Origin: Larix kaempferi
Taxonomy: Eukaryota > Streptophyta > Pinopsida > Pinales > Pinaceae
Reading direction: 5' to 3'
DNA: 64,000 bases
Assembly (NCBI GenBank): GCA_027924585.1
Contig: BSBM01000609.1
Coordinates: forward strand, 496,001 to 560,000
Shown here: piece after piece, positions 10,985-23,458 of the stretch
Layout: each line of letters opens with the position of its first letter
Position numbering within the stretch: the first letter of the stretch is position 1
Program-made: the position numbers and the translations under genes
The notes under the pieces: generated by a model
What the model was told of the DNA's origin: nothing
What the model saw: only the letters and a program-made list of their open reading frames with translations
Databases searched by the model: none

Positions 10985-12852
10985 ATTTTAGGCAGTTAGG
11001 TATTAAGGTATTTTGGAAAGATAATTATAGTATGATAAAATAATAATAATAATAGTAATAATAGGTGGGAATCCTTCTGTACTTTTGATATAATCCCTCT
11101 TTCACCTTGTTCCTTCAAGCATATAAAGTATGATTAATAAATATAATCATCACATCATAACCCCACACATAATAATGAAAACTTTTCATTATGTATCCAT
11201 AAGTCAAGATATGTTATCAATAACTTGAACTTAAAGGGAATAAGTACAAAAATTAAACATATCTCAAAGTACTTGAGAAAGTAAAATTTGTCCAAAAATT
11301 TACCACTTAGTCAAAATCAACCCATAAAAACATAACGGAAACATGCATGTTTTTCAAAAATGAAATCTTATAATCACATAAAAAACCCAATGCCTTGTGG
11401 GGGGCAGTTGGAATTTCTCCACTTCTAGCTAAGGTGATCTTCCTTGCTAATTGTTCTTCTGGTTTTGTTGATTACATTACTTCATTTGTTGATTCAATAT
11501 CATCTACAATATTTTTCCTTGAAGGGTGGAGAGGGTGTGAAGTAATTGAGTGGGATGATCCTATAGAAGAACTAGGACTAGCAGGATCTGCTAGCTTTTT
11601 TCCTTTTGTTTGTATTGACATACAAGGAGAAGCCTAGGGTGGTGGACATTTGGCAGGGATCGGGCTTGAGATGAAATGGAAGGCACTTTATGATCGGGGT
11701 GTTAATCAAGAGGAGGGGGATACAACAAAGATAGTGTGGGATAACCTCTAGCACCCAAAAACTAATTTGGAATCCTTTGATCCCATCCATCGTTAGGTGC
11801 TAGATGCATGGAGACATGTGGTTGGACTGACACTTTGATAATATAGGGCTAAGATTGGGAAAGAGGTGGTCTCACAATAGGCTGGATGGGAGGAATTTGA
11901 CCTTGACCAACAAGTTTAATGAAACCAATATGCAAAATCTAGCGGAACTCATTCAAGACTGCATCAAAATGGATGGAGAATCTCATCCTCTTGTTACCTT
12001 TTCCCCACTAGTCAGTTTGTTGGCCTCTTTTCCAATTGCGTCTATTATTCTTGTTACTCATGTCGCCTCCCCTACTAAATAAACACATCTAATGGTCAAG
12101 AAAACAATATCAGTACAAGCATAAATAGCAAGAAATCATATCAAATATGCTTTCATTTAAGTAGTCCATAAGTGGCTCTGTTCAAACAATCATCCATGAA
12201 TGCATAAATTTTATAGGAACAATGAAGGGGAATCTCATCATATGCTTCAAAAAGGTTTCAGTTATCAACTAAAAATCATTCAATCTTGTTACTCTTTTTG
12301 AACAAGGGAAGAAGGTAAAAAATTCGGAAAATGAATGGAAGTGAAAGGAAAACTAGTATATAAAAGAGTGAAGGAATGAAAATGGTACTTGTTAAACCAT
12401 TCCATTTCAAAACCAATCCACATTTGACCTCAATGCAATTGATATTATCAACTTTAGTAACAAATTTGAAATTCCTATTCATCCAAGAAATTTCACTGTG
12501 GAACTTGCTAAAAAATCCCTGTTTATTTTTTCAAATTAATAAAATAATCACCATCTGCTCATGGTTGTCAATTCTCATCTTTGCAATCAAATAGAGTTCA
12601 CAGTAGTGCCATAATAAATAGTTGAATCTTCATATCAATTATTTGAAATGTATCAGTTGTTAACTCCATCATAATGTTCAAACAATATTTTTCTTGAAAA
12701 CCTTTTCAACAACATAACACATCTAGGAAAAAGTAAGGTTTCCTTAATCATGCACAGTGACCAACCAATTATTATCTGAGCTTCATTCCAACATTTTATT
12801 CATTCTCATATTTAAAAATTCAATTATCAATCCCATAATCAATCATGTAAGT
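10985..12852. other. AT-rich spacer with an (ATA) microsatellite
   Basis: An imperfect TAA/TAG trinucleotide run lies at about 11038-11065. Between 11640 and 12080 the base composition is closer to coding (open frames at 11395-11637 and 11855-12082), but no domain is recognisable and the frames stop quickly. Nothing else is seen. Confidence 0.45.
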
Positions 12853-12857
12853 CTCAA
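12853..12857. repeat. target-site duplication CTCAA, left copy
   Basis: CTCAA is repeated at 16010-16014 immediately outside the second LTR. Confidence 0.7.
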
Positions 12858-13102
12858 TGAATCGTAAGAGCTTCTAAACACCCGTAATATATTTCTAAAA
12901 TGCCCATAGGTATTCGACAACCCACATTTTAATAAGTAATAATATATTGATAATAGATAATATAAATTACAATGAATGGCCTGTTTAAATATAGCTTGGG
13001 AACCTTTATTAAGGATTCACATCTCCTCCTAATTTATAAACGATATTAATTATTAGTAATTATGTGATTTATTAGTTATTTTATTATTTTATGTTTGTAA
13101 CA
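12858..13102 (-). repeat. 3' LTR of the 12.9 kb element
   Basis: 245 bp, plus strand TGAATCGTAAGAGC...TTTGTAACA. It pairs with 15764-16009. Confidence 0.85.
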
Positions 13103-13301
13103 TTGACTTCCCCTTAAGGGAAGCTTTGTCCTCAAAGCTTTGTTTAGTGAACGACTTATCAGATATTTTTCTTCGTATCATCTTTTTTATGTCTCTCTGA
13201 AACTGTAACTTTGACACTTGATGAAACATGGCGATATAATTTTCGAATACCTAAATTGAAATGCCGCATTTCCTTGGAAGTGATCCATCCGAGATTTACT
13301 T

Positions 13302-13874
13302 TCATCGGAGCTGAATGTTGGTTGCCTTGTTGGGTAAATATTCCCATTTTATGTTTATGGTGTATATTTTTTGTTCCTTTACATATGAATTCATAACTTC
13401 TCTGTTTATGTTCATTTTGACCTTGTCGTTGGTCAAATGACTTTTATAATTGGGGTGTCGATAAGGAGTTTTTATTGTTCGTTTTTTTGGTGGATTGACT
13501 TCTTTTTGAACTGTGATGAGGGCCGAATTTGTTTCTGTTTCTTCTTCCTCAACTTGAATTTGTTCTCCGAAGAGTCTAAATGCTTCCTTATGGATTTGCG
13601 CACTCTGAATCTTCTCTAACCTTTCGTCTTGTGAATTTTTTCCCTCTTTTAACTTCTTGATTTGTTCCTCTAGTTGTTGATTAAAATTTATCAGGTGTTG
13701 GTTTTCTTCCTCTTTATCCAGTAGTTTTCCTTCAGTATCTTCGTTTGATTGTTCTGTCTTGTTAGTACTTTTTATCTTCCCGATTTTTCCAATTAATGTC
13801 TTATTATGGTTTCTTAACTGATATATTTCTTTAGTGTTATTTGATAACGTGTTTTTGAAAGTTGTAATCTCCAA
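13302..13874 (-). pseudogene. coiled-coil ORF remnant in a non-autonomous LTR element
   Basis: This 190-residue frame has no recognised domain. The first 110 residues are rich in Lys, Glu, Gln and Asn with heptad-like Leu/Ile (QQLEEQIKKLKEGKN), predicting a coiled coil. The tail is basic (NPPKKRTIKTPYRHPNYK). A second similar fragment lies upstream at 14299-14036 in another frame, so both are probably pieces of one coiled-coil protein broken by frameshifts. It sits in the 3' half of the element, where a gag or accessory protein would be. The role is unknown. Confidence 0.45.
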
Positions 13875-14035
13875 TTTGTGCGTCTTTTTAGTGTCGTTCT
13901 CTTTCTACCGGAGTTCACTAATTTGTTGTTGAAGGAGACAATTCTTGGCTTCTAGGCACCTTAATTTTGTCTGAATTTTCCTGATTTATTCATATTTCTC
14001 CTTGACGATTTTTTTTAAATGTCTTATTTCTTCTT

Positions 14036-14299
14036 CTAAATCATTATTGCTTCTATAAGGTGATTCTTCGACAATTTTTGAGTTTTGATTTTGTCTTCAA
14101 GGTTTTGATTGTGAATTTTCAAACATGAGATTTCTTTATCCTTATTAGATAACATTTTCTCGTTATCTCTTCTGGTTAGTTCCAGCTGTCGATTTTGATC
14201 CCTTAAGTGATAATTTTCATTGTCTCTTAATGATTTTAACAAATTATGCATCTTAACCTCAACTTGTAGACGTTTATTGATCACCTTATACTGCTCCAC
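14036..14299 (-). pseudogene. upstream part of the coiled-coil ORF
   Basis: This 87-residue frame has strong coiled-coil character (NRQLELTRRDNEKMLSNKDK). It is out of frame with 13302-13874 by an indel, and the sequence between them keeps the same composition. No family was recognised. It is best read with the downstream fragment as one decayed gene of the LTR element. Confidence 0.4.
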
Positions 14300-14499
14300 T
14301 CGTCCAATGCTGCTTGTAACTATGACTTTACTACTGAATATGTGTTTGTCATAGTTTGTGATTACGACTTCACTTCAATTTGTCTTCTTTTATTCAACAA
14401 TAAGTAGGTACAAAAGTGTAATAATCCCTAATGTGTTCTTTTTGGAAAAATCCTCCTTTGGCTTTGGTTTTTTTCTCTCTTTTTTTGTAATTAATAATT

Positions 14500-14705
14500 G
14501 TCATATAATAATAATTATAATATGTATTATTATCATAAATAATAAAAATATTATTATCATTTTTGAAAAGGAGGAGAATTAGGATTTTAGAAAATATATA
14601 ATAATAAATAAATTATTATTATAATTTTTTTGGTGGTGGTGATAACAAGGTAAGGTTAGGTTATTATATAATAATAAGAATATTATTATTATATAATAAT
14701 AATGT
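14500..14705. repeat. AT-rich simple repeat zone
   Basis: Runs of ATT/TAA trinucleotides (ATAATAATAATTATAA and similar) lie within the interior of the 12.9 kb element. They are likely expanded by slippage. Confidence 0.7.
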
Positions 14706-15749
14706 AATTATAATTATGAGTTAGGGCTGGCATGGATGTGGAGGCTTGAGCCTGGAGCACACTAAGGAGGGTGGGTGAAGGATTGGAGGCGACGAAGGGC
14801 ATAGGGTGCGGCAGGTGTCCAGAGGAAGACACAACAGAGGGTAGAAGGAGGAGCTAGAGGTGTTAATGTGGAGCAGGGGAAGGTTCTAAGTGTGGAGGGA
14901 ATATTTAGGAGGGTGGCACCGACTGGGAGCACTCAGGTAGTGCATGTGCTAGATTCTGGAGGACACATGGAATGGCGGGGAGGATGGGAAGAATGGATCC
15001 AGGTGGAATGGAAAGGTGGCAGGAGGGGCATAATGGGAAGGTGATGGAAGTACGGCGGGGGAGGATGCGCAGAAGGGAGGCAGGAGGAAGTAGAGGCTAG
15101 AGAATGTAGGGAGGGTGGCCGACGAATAGGGGACTGGAGCTGCAGCGAGAAGAAGGCTGGAGCTACGGCCGACGAGCAGATGGATGTAGTTGTGGTCGTT
15201 GAGCGAAGGGATAGAGGTGTGGACAGTCGAAATTACTACGCAGGAGGATACATGGAGAGCAAAAAAAGGGGGGGTGAAGGATTTTGGTGAGTAGGGAGCA
15301 TTGGAGAGTAGGCGCAGAAAGTTATGGCTAAAGGGAGGATGAAGCTGGAAAGGCATGTGCAGTATGGAGAATGGAGGTGGATGCAAGCAGGAGCATGGGT
15401 GTAGTGGGAACAAATGATGATAGGATCTCATGGGTGGGGAGTCATGGAAAAAATAACGAATTGCAGGAAGAAGGTAGCTGTGCATGGAGGGATGGCGCAC
15501 GTGAGATGGTGGGGGTCACAGGAGGGGAGGACCAGGAAGAACGGATTGAAGAAGAAAGTTTGCAACGAGGGCGCGAGAAGATGAGAGGATTTGTGGGAGA
15601 GAAGAGTTGAGGAATAGGGAAGTGATGATGTGGGAGAAGAGGAATAAGTATGACAGTGGTTGATTTAGGGAAACCCTAGAATTTTATGGCTAAAATAAAA
15701 AATTCAGAGAAGCTATGAGATGATGGCCACTGGCCGGATCAAGCAAGTC

Positions 15750-15763
15750 GGCTCTCATACCAA
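15750..15763 (-). other. primer-binding site (Met-tRNA type)
   Basis: The minus strand reads TTGGTATGAGAGCC directly after the 5' LTR. The canonical TGGTATCAGAGC is matched except for one base. This fixes the element's orientation. Confidence 0.75.
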
Positions 15764-16009
15764 TGAAGTGTAAAATCTTCTAAATGCCCGTAATATATTT
15801 CTAAAATTCCCACATGTATTCAACAACCCACATTTTAATAAGTAATAATATATTGATAATAGATAATATACATTTCAATGAATGACCCGCTTAAATATAG
15901 CTTGGGAACCTTTATTGAGGAGTTGCATCTCCTCCTAATTTATAAACGATATTAATTATTACTAATTATTGTAATTTATTAGATATTTTATTATTTTTTG
16001 TTTGTAACA
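15764..16009 (-). repeat. 5' LTR of the 12.9 kb element
   Basis: 246 bp, plus strand TGAAGTGTAAAATC...TTTGTAACA, followed by the CTCAA duplication at 16010-16014. Confidence 0.85.
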
Positions 16010-16014
16010 CTCAA

Positions 16015-17150
16015 ACATTCAAATTCAAAAGGATCTGAGATGTGAAAACAAGATAACCTGTGGTTCTTCAAATAGTTTTGAACTTTAAACCAAATCGGAT
16101 TGTAATAAAGTAACTTTATATCAAACTGTAACTAAACCCAAAAACTTTGAAATGTATTCAACAATGCAACATTAACTTCTGAGTTTCACTAATGTTCCTT
16201 TTAATTTTTTTTATAAAATATTCCAGAATCAAGCCAATAGTGGCTTTTGTTTCATTTCCCAACTGAAGCAATCTATAGTTCTCCAAACCATTTTGACTTC
16301 AAGAAATACAGATCAATCTATAATTCAAAGAGGGAAATGACTATTACGCTAGGGTTCTGACATCAAATTTGTAGCTATTTAAGCATAAATGCATTCATTG
16401 ATGAGAAATGATTTGTTTCTTCAAGCACATAATCAATAGAATTGTAGACATGTTAAAACCAAATTTAAAAATTCGAAAGGGATTATTCACGACTTCACCA
16501 CAAAATTTGTACATTATGCACTAGTCAGCTTGGGTCGCCATGCTTTGATCATAGCAGGGTATATGCATTTTATAACTTTTCAACCAAACTTTTGTGTTAC
16601 GCCTGACGAGACTATAAAAATCAATGCCAAACCAAATATTCAAAAGTAGCAGTTGAAATGCGAAGCATTGGAACATATCCTAATGCAATTTCACTGGTTT
16701 ATCTAAGGGTTTAAACTTCAAATATTGCTGATGTGAAGTCAAGAAAAAAACCCTAGTTCGTCTCCAAGACTAACACCCCTTTCAAACTGGATTTAAGAAA
16801 ATTTAAACCATTTCACTATTCTATTTAATACTAAATTTGAGGCATCAACTGAAAGAGTAAACCAATATCATATAAGACTATAATTTTGACCATTTATTGA
16901 GAATGTGATACTTTATCAACCACTAACTAGTTTTTCCAAAAGAAAAATGCTTCTCGACCATTTAGATTTTCCATATTAACAGTGTTTTTTAGGGAACAAG
17001 GGAGAAAAGGAGCATACCTATATGAAGACAGTCAAACTGATCCATCATAAACTACATTGCAAGTTTTAAACTACATTGCAAGTTCTAAATTTTGATAGGA
17101 AAATTTCTTTAGATGCACATACCTTTCAAAATCCTCAATAAACTTCCTTT
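16015..17150. other. AT-rich spacer, nothing recognised
   Basis: Many short A/T runs, no coding frame and no clear repeat. Confidence 0.5.
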
Positions 17151-17155
17151 GTTGG
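17151..17155. repeat. target-site duplication GTTGG, left copy
   Basis: GTTGG is repeated at 25713-25717 just outside the right LTR. Confidence 0.8.
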
Positions 17156-19409
17156 TGTTGGTCAAAATTAATGTTACTTAATTCACCTCAATTTAATTGT
17201 CAACCAGGGTGCGTAAACTTCGAGCTGCTACACTATATGTGCAGGTAAAGTAGTCTTAATGCTCATACTTCAAGAAATTCTAGTCTACTCACAAACAAAA
17301 ATGAAATTGACAAAGTTATTACTGTCTTGAATGATCAATGCTAAGGGTTCCTAGGTCTGTCATAAAGAAAAGGAAATCAATTTGCTGATTCCTATCTTAC
17401 TGTCAAATTCAACATAACTCACAGCAACCTATAGTAATCTTCCAAAGAAATACTAATCTTCCAAAGATATACTAAACTACCAAAGAAATACTAAACTACA
17501 ACAATCTTTCAAAACTACAGCAATCTTTAGCTACAACAATTATGGTTTACTCCTCAAAATAAACAGCCTGCTCAATCAATCTTAGTGACCTTGTGTTGTA
17601 TCTAAAACTTCCAACCATTAATCTTACAAAGTCTGATGCTAAAATCTACACAAACACTCTCAAATAATTACTGAAATGAAACTTGTTTCCTCTCAACTCT
17701 AAACTGTCCACAAACAACTTAACAAAAGGAAGTTTAGCTTGCTGCTACTGTTGAAATATACCATGCATGCGTTTTGTGCATACGAATGCACATAAAAGAC
17801 TGCTGAGATTATTCAGAAAATATACATCAATGAATGTTAGGACTGTTCAAGATATATTCACTCATTCTCGTCTATATGTAGACTATGAGATTGGTGTTCA
17901 ACCCTAGGAAACAATACTGTAGATTATGATATTTTTCTGATTTCATTCAATACCAAGAAAACATAATCCAAACTCCTATCTGGCCAATACAAAAAAATGC
18001 TATTTAAAAAGCCCTAAATTACTCTATAAACTAAAGTCTTCAAATCTTTTGCTAACTCTACAAATGCTGCAAATTCTTTTGAAATCCACACAACACAATC
18101 AGAAAATATCTTACAGTCTTATAAGCTCACGAGTCGAAAGAATTAAACCGCTGTTGGAGTTATTCACTAGCTGCTACAATGCTAATAACAAAAGAAATAT
18201 GAGATTTCAATCTAGTCTTTTCATTAAATCGATTCTACAATAAACCAAATCAAATCCATTACACAGTTTATAAATGCCATAGCTTTGGGAAAAAGAATCA
18301 TATCCATCAATGAGCAACACCACACTGAAAACTAAAGAAGTTAAAATACAAAGCCACTCTTATTAATTTATTGAATCGGTTCTACAGCTAGACTGAGTGC
18401 ATGTAATAGTAATTTATCTTCTGCAAACACAAGCCTTATTCTGAAGCACAAGTAAACAAAACCATTACCATTCTATTATGAAACAATGCCAGAGTATATA
18501 AGCTTCACTCTATTTACAAAAATACAAACCACACGTAAATACAAATGATCGGTGTTGAAGGTGGGCCCTGCCCTCAACGCCTGCTAGTCTTAAATCACAG
18601 TCTTAAAGAGGATAAAATGCTGGATCAATTGATAAAAATAGAGTTTTTACAGTCCTCCCTGCGTATCCTCTCCTTAAGCTTTATTTATACATGAACAGAT
18701 GGACAGGATCCATCCCAAAATGCAGAGATTTGAGCAACTACCCAGAAAACGGCCAACACAAAATCTGGCAAAACCACGTTTGTTCTGGAAGCGATTTCTC
18801 CACATCCGTTCAGAAATTCTGAACACTGCCCACGATTAGGGGTAAATGGGGCCATTTGTGAAGTGGGTTTCGAACCGTTTTGAAAAATTCCCAACCGTTT
18901 GTTCAGAAATTGAGCCCGAAATCAGGGTCCTGCTCAAGGACGGAAATGACATTGCTAGATTGCTTAAGATCCATACACTGCTAAAAATGGAGGGTAACAA
19001 CTCCTTGAATGAAGGAAATCCATGAAACAGCACCGGAATAAAATTCATAGGCATCTGGAAGGCGATGTGAATCCAAGAGACATCTCCACTGTGGACAAAA
19101 TCCCCCAAATCACTGGTTCAGCTAGCATAAATCTTCCCTGGAGCACCGAGACCACTGCACAAAGGAAAACAACAACCCATGAGTTGACCAAGTATTTGAA
19201 TGGAGGCTTAAAGGCCCAATTTTATACATAAAACAAGGTAAAGTAAGAAATAAGTAATTTAAAAATCACTTTACCAAAATCTATCAACATTGATCTCCAT
19301 AAAGGCATGACCATGTACAAATCAACATTAACAAATTGATTATTATGTGGTTTCATAAGACTTTGGCTAGAAAATGTTGTAGTGGACAGTCAAAAATAGG
19401 AGACCAACA
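17156..19409 (-). repeat. 3' LTR (2254 bp)
   Basis: Runs TGTTGGTCAAAATTAATG to GGAGACCAACA. On the minus strand TATAAATAAA at 18689-18680 is a candidate TATA box, followed by a G/A-rich start region. Small open frames inside (18049-18243, 18685-19108) recur in the other LTR and are not genes. Confidence 0.92.
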
Positions 19410-19662
19410 TCTCCCCCAACCCAAAGATCTTGCAGGTCCCTATGCAAGAAAGTCTCATACATCCAAGATAGAATTAAAGTATGAGCTTACAGACTTTACT
19501 CATCATTCCCGCATTTAGCAAGTCAGATATGCTGATGAACATCTGTGGTGATCAACAATCAAGTGTTCCAGGAGCAAAACTAGCTAACAGAAGGACTTGA
19601 TCCAAAACAAATCATAGTAAAAACACATAAAGCTGATGGCACAAAGCTGAGAAACTCAACAT

Positions 19663-20130
19663 CTACAATAGAACAAAGTGGCCCTCATTAATGGCCTTGC
19701 CATCCAAAAACTCAAAGAAATAACCATGGCCCAAATCCAAATTCAGGGCCTTCTTAGAAAGTCCAGCTGCTAAAGAATTATGCTCCCGGAAAATGTGCTT
19801 GAAGATCACCTGAGGGGCCATATGGATCAAATATCTTATATCTTTGCACCAAGGCATTAGAAAAGAACATCAAATGCCAACAATCGATTGAGCCATGAAA
19901 TAACTATCAAGGAGTTTCCATAAATTAGCTGAATTGGGATAGCTAACCTCATAACACTTAAAAACCCAATTGCAATAAAACAAGGTTATGATTTTTATTA
20001 AAGGTTGCCAATCAATAATAAAGGATGAAATATTGTCCAAACTAACACCATAAAAGGAAAACTGTGATGTATCAATTAAATGAATGCCAACGTTATAGCT
20101 CATCGATTTTTGTAGTAATGGCAAAAGCAT
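19663..20130 (-). pseudogene. C-terminal RNase H remnant of the long-LTR element
   Basis: Two same-frame pieces (20130-19870 and 19857-19663) are separated by one TGA. The end reads FKHIFREHNSLAAGLSKKAL, which fits the last part of the plant RVT_3-type RNase H domain, where a FREHN-x-x-AD-x-LSK pattern is usual. The Asp of 'AD' is Gly here (AAG). No DGA or GDS motif is visible upstream. An extra RNase H beside the 3' LTR is known in the Tat/Ogre branch of Ty3/gypsy elements. The position next to the purine tract agrees with that. The copy is non-functional. Confidence 0.55.
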
Positions 20131-21061
20131 TTAATTATAATCATAATCCTTAATATATAGCAATTAAGACTTACCCAATCATGCCATGTGCATTACCTTT
20201 ATCACGTTTCTTACCTTTGCCATGTAACATGTCAATTTGCAAATTTTTTATATTCCGGCACTTCATCCAGCATTCAATCTAGTACTTCAGCCAATGTAAA
20301 ATACAGCAGTGCTTTCAAGTTGATAAAAATGAATAAAAATTACCAGCATAGTAGTAATTACCATCATCCTGAGCAGTGGCTGTGCTATATCAAATAAATG
20401 CACTCACACAGTGATATTAAACCATTAACTTTCTCAAGATGCACCACTCAAATGAGTTAATAAACAAGTAAATTGGATTAAAATTTGTTTGACCCCCAAC
20501 AGTTCATGGCATAATGACCTCATTTCCAGCTTGCTGCTGTATAAGAAACCAAACTGTGCCATAAAATCAATGTACATTAACAATACAAAACAAACAATCG
20601 GAATGCAAACTTCAATCAATCACCCTTACTCCTATGTGACTATAATGCTCAAACAATCGTAAATGCAAACTTCATTCTTGTCATTCATACAGAACTGTTT
20701 CCACCAAGACATAGGCCACAATACAAAAGGAATGCTAACAGAAGCTAATGGGATAGTGGTCCTCTTTGACCCAGCTTCACACAGGATAGTTTGAGTAGTG
20801 CCAAAAATTGTACCGAAATCCTCAGCTATGTTCAGGACATAGAAAATATCAGGCATAAACCTTCTTTTTTACAAGAACCAGGTAACCAAAAATGCAGAAC
20901 AGCTGGAGATGATTATCAACTGGCTATCAATTGACTTTTTCAAGGAGTTTATTTAAATTTTAATTAACCACCCTTATGACCTCTCTTTTACCTTTACATA
21001 GGTACATTGTTCATACAGACAAGTATAGACGAGGCTGTTAAAGAAGATATTAGAGTCAGAA

Positions 21062-21237
21062 CCCACTGCCAGCGAGCCCGTTCAGTACTCCGGTGGGGTA
21101 ACTGTAACATCTAAGAAGCTTCTTCCCTAGGCAGATGCCCCATTGCCAATAGGCCTGTTCAGTACCCTGATGGGTTTGCCTGTTTATACCACAGGTCGGT
21201 ACCCGCTGCCAGCGGACCTGTTCAGTATCCCGGCGGG
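21062..21237. repeat. three hairpin-forming repeats
   Basis: Three diverged copies of a unit of about 36 bp each carry a 5-bp inverted pair separated by exactly 26 bases: CCCAC/GTGGG (21062-21066 with 21093-21097), CCCAT/ATGGG (21139-21143 with 21170-21174), CCCGC/GCGGG (21202-21206 with 21233-21237). The shared interior is TGCCA...TTCAGTA. The stem bases differ between copies but pairing is kept. Confidence 0.7.
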
Positions 21238-22416
21238 TTAACCTCTTGCACCCATTTTCTATCAGAGGCCCTTGTCCCAATTTCATCTTAAAGATAAATT
21301 TTATGACTTTCTCAAGCATATATGAGTGGGGGAGCTGCTCTGAAAACCATCTAGGAGTGGGATGGTACCAGAATTGGAAGAGTATTCTTTGTACATGCCT
21401 GTAAAAATTTGCCCAGATGAACAACAACCTTTGCAACAGTAGAAAGTGAAAGTCATAAAGTGGCTGCACTGTATATATAACTATTTGATATTTATTGAAG
21501 CCAATAGATAATAACCCCCAAACTGCCCAGTCCTGGATACCTTTTTCCAAAATGATGCCTGACTTAAAAATAATGCCCATAGCTGTCACTAAAAACAATT
21601 CCCTCGCTCCATCTAGTGTGAAACCAGGTCAAATGGTCCTAGCAACCCATAAGTTCATAAGCAAACAAAACTTTGGAAGCTTAAAGCACTGATGTAGGCA
21701 ATGCCTGGTAGATAAGTACTCATATGAATAACAAGAACAGTTCTGAAAAATATGACAGCACACATATATTTACCTGATACAGACATTCTAATTACTAGTG
21801 AAGCTCAGAAATTACCAAATTAACACAGTCCTTTGCAAGAACAATCAATGGCTGAAAAATAGAAATAATAACAAAAGACTTCCCTTTTGTTTTCAAAACA
21901 GCCTGAACCTGAAAAGAATATCTGCATCCTTCAAAAGAAACCTAATAAAAAAACAACTTCCTATACATATATACAAAAACAATTTTATTTAATGTTATTA
22001 TGAGGAAGTGGGAGATGAAGAAGTCATTCCTTCACCTACCAGCTCTAGTTCCAATTGCTGATGAAGGAACTCTTGCTCAAAAAGAGGTTTGTGATATATC
22101 TTTAACCAATATCCATTACCACAAATGCAACCTGTTCACCAATTGGTCTTATGTTTACAGAACCATTATTAAAAACAACAGTCACAATTTCATATTACCT
22201 TCTGGAATTTTTTTCCTTGCTATGGGCTGCTGTTATAATAAATTTTCTGAAAGTATGGACTGGAGAAAAGGTCTAAATTCTGGTTAAAGATCTTATCATT
22301 TTATTGAAAAGAAAGAAAAACAACGGAGTTGCATTAATTTCCAAACTGAACATGCAACTTTTTTATTTATATACATATTTTCCTATTCTACTTAAGAAGA
22401 AAGAAAACATTTCTAT

Positions 22417-22905
22417 TCAAGTATAGGAATTTTTCCAATGTAACCAAGTGCGAAATAAAATTAAAAATATGCCTTTATCTACATTTGCAATGATTACCTG
22501 GATATGGAGAACCAACTGACTTACTTGCTTCTGCAACAAAAGGTGTTGAAGGAGGAAATGGTGTTGTAGTTTGGTTGCCTCTTGGAACCAACTTTCGAAG
22601 TAGTCCTGGTACTCACCTTCCTTCATCATATCATATAGATCCCCTTCTTCTGATTGATTGATTTCAGAAGTACATAGAGAATTTGCTGATACCTCCTCAA
22701 TTTTCAGCTGCTTTCTATCCAATGTAACACCCAAGTTGTCAATTTCCTCTGCAATTTGGCAAGGAATGTCTTTTTGTGGCTCTTGGAACTTTGGTTCATT
22801 TGTTGTGTTAGGAGAGGTAGATAAACTCTTAATTGTTGTCAGTATGTGTTCTACCTGATAAGAAGAACTCCCAACTGCAGCTAGGATTTGAGAAAGTTTT
22901 CCCAA
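22417..22905 (-). pseudogene. possible gag remnant of the long-LTR element
   Basis: This 162-residue acidic frame is open a little further upstream, to a TGA near 22953. It lies about 500 bases inside the primer-binding site, where gag begins in gypsy elements. No zinc knuckle or other motif is visible. The frame reads LGKLSQILAAVGSSSYQVEH and later QKQVSQLVLHIQVIIA, then decays. It is called gag by position only. Confidence 0.35.
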
Positions 22906-23437
22906 ATTGATGGTTACTTCTGTATCCGTTTCTGTCAGTTGTTTTGTTCATGTTTCGCACAAGGATCAATGTCCGGGGCTCTTATAGCACCCAAGTTTTT
23001 ATTTTTATTTGATTTAGATGTGTTTTAAATGATTCTAATCAAGACTACACGCTGCTCTTGCATAAAATGAAACACTCTTGAAATTAAATTGCAGAAAGTA
23101 AACACACCCAAACTTGCAAAAAGAAAAACACACTTGCATGAAATTAAATTGCAGGAAAGTAAACACGCCTTACAGGAAAGGTAAACACACTTTTTGCAGC
23201 AAAATAAATCAAACATACAAAAAAACAAACACGCTTGCAAGAAGGAAACAACAAGGGTTTGGGGCAACCCACTAAAGTGGATGCGGCAGGCTGTTACACC
23301 ATGGGAATCCCATAGTGAAGTCGTCTTTGCGTCTTAATGTTTCCCCTCCACCTTGTTGTGTAATGTAACAGGAAACCTATCTACCGGAACAAATTCGTAG
23401 AAAAAATGAGCAAAATACCAGCTTACCTTGGAGCAAC

Positions 23438-23455
23438 TCCCCGGCAACGGCACCA
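23438..23455 (-). other. primer-binding site of the long-LTR element
   Basis: The minus strand reads TGGTGCCGTTGCCGGGGA, three bases from the LTR end. It is one base different from the common plant gypsy site TGGCGCCGTTGCCGGGGA. It fixes the minus orientation. Confidence 0.85.
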
Positions 23456-23458
23456 AAA

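Larger units (their letters stand above)
12858..16009 (-). mobile_element. small non-autonomous LTR retrotransposon
   Basis: Two direct repeats of 245 and 246 bp bound a 3.15-kb element and are flanked by CTCAA duplications. On the minus strand the LTR runs TGTTACAAAC...CACTTCA. The primer-binding site TTGGTATGAGAGCC (15763-15750) follows the 5' LTR, with a mismatch to the initiator-Met tRNA complement, and a purine tract AAGGGGAAGTCAA (13115-13103) precedes the 3' LTR. The interior of about 2.66 kb has no protease, reverse transcriptase or integrase. It holds only coiled-coil ORF remnants, an AT-repeat zone and a pyrimidine-rich leader. LTRs differ at about 24 positions by eye (about 10%), so the insertion is old. 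Confidence 0.85.

Noticed and set aside
14949-15610. Overlapping frames on opposite strands (183 residues minus, 79 residues plus)
   Set aside because: The region is a purine-rich/pyrimidine-rich leader inside an LTR element. Composition is strongly biased (Pro, Ser, His, Leu) with no domain.
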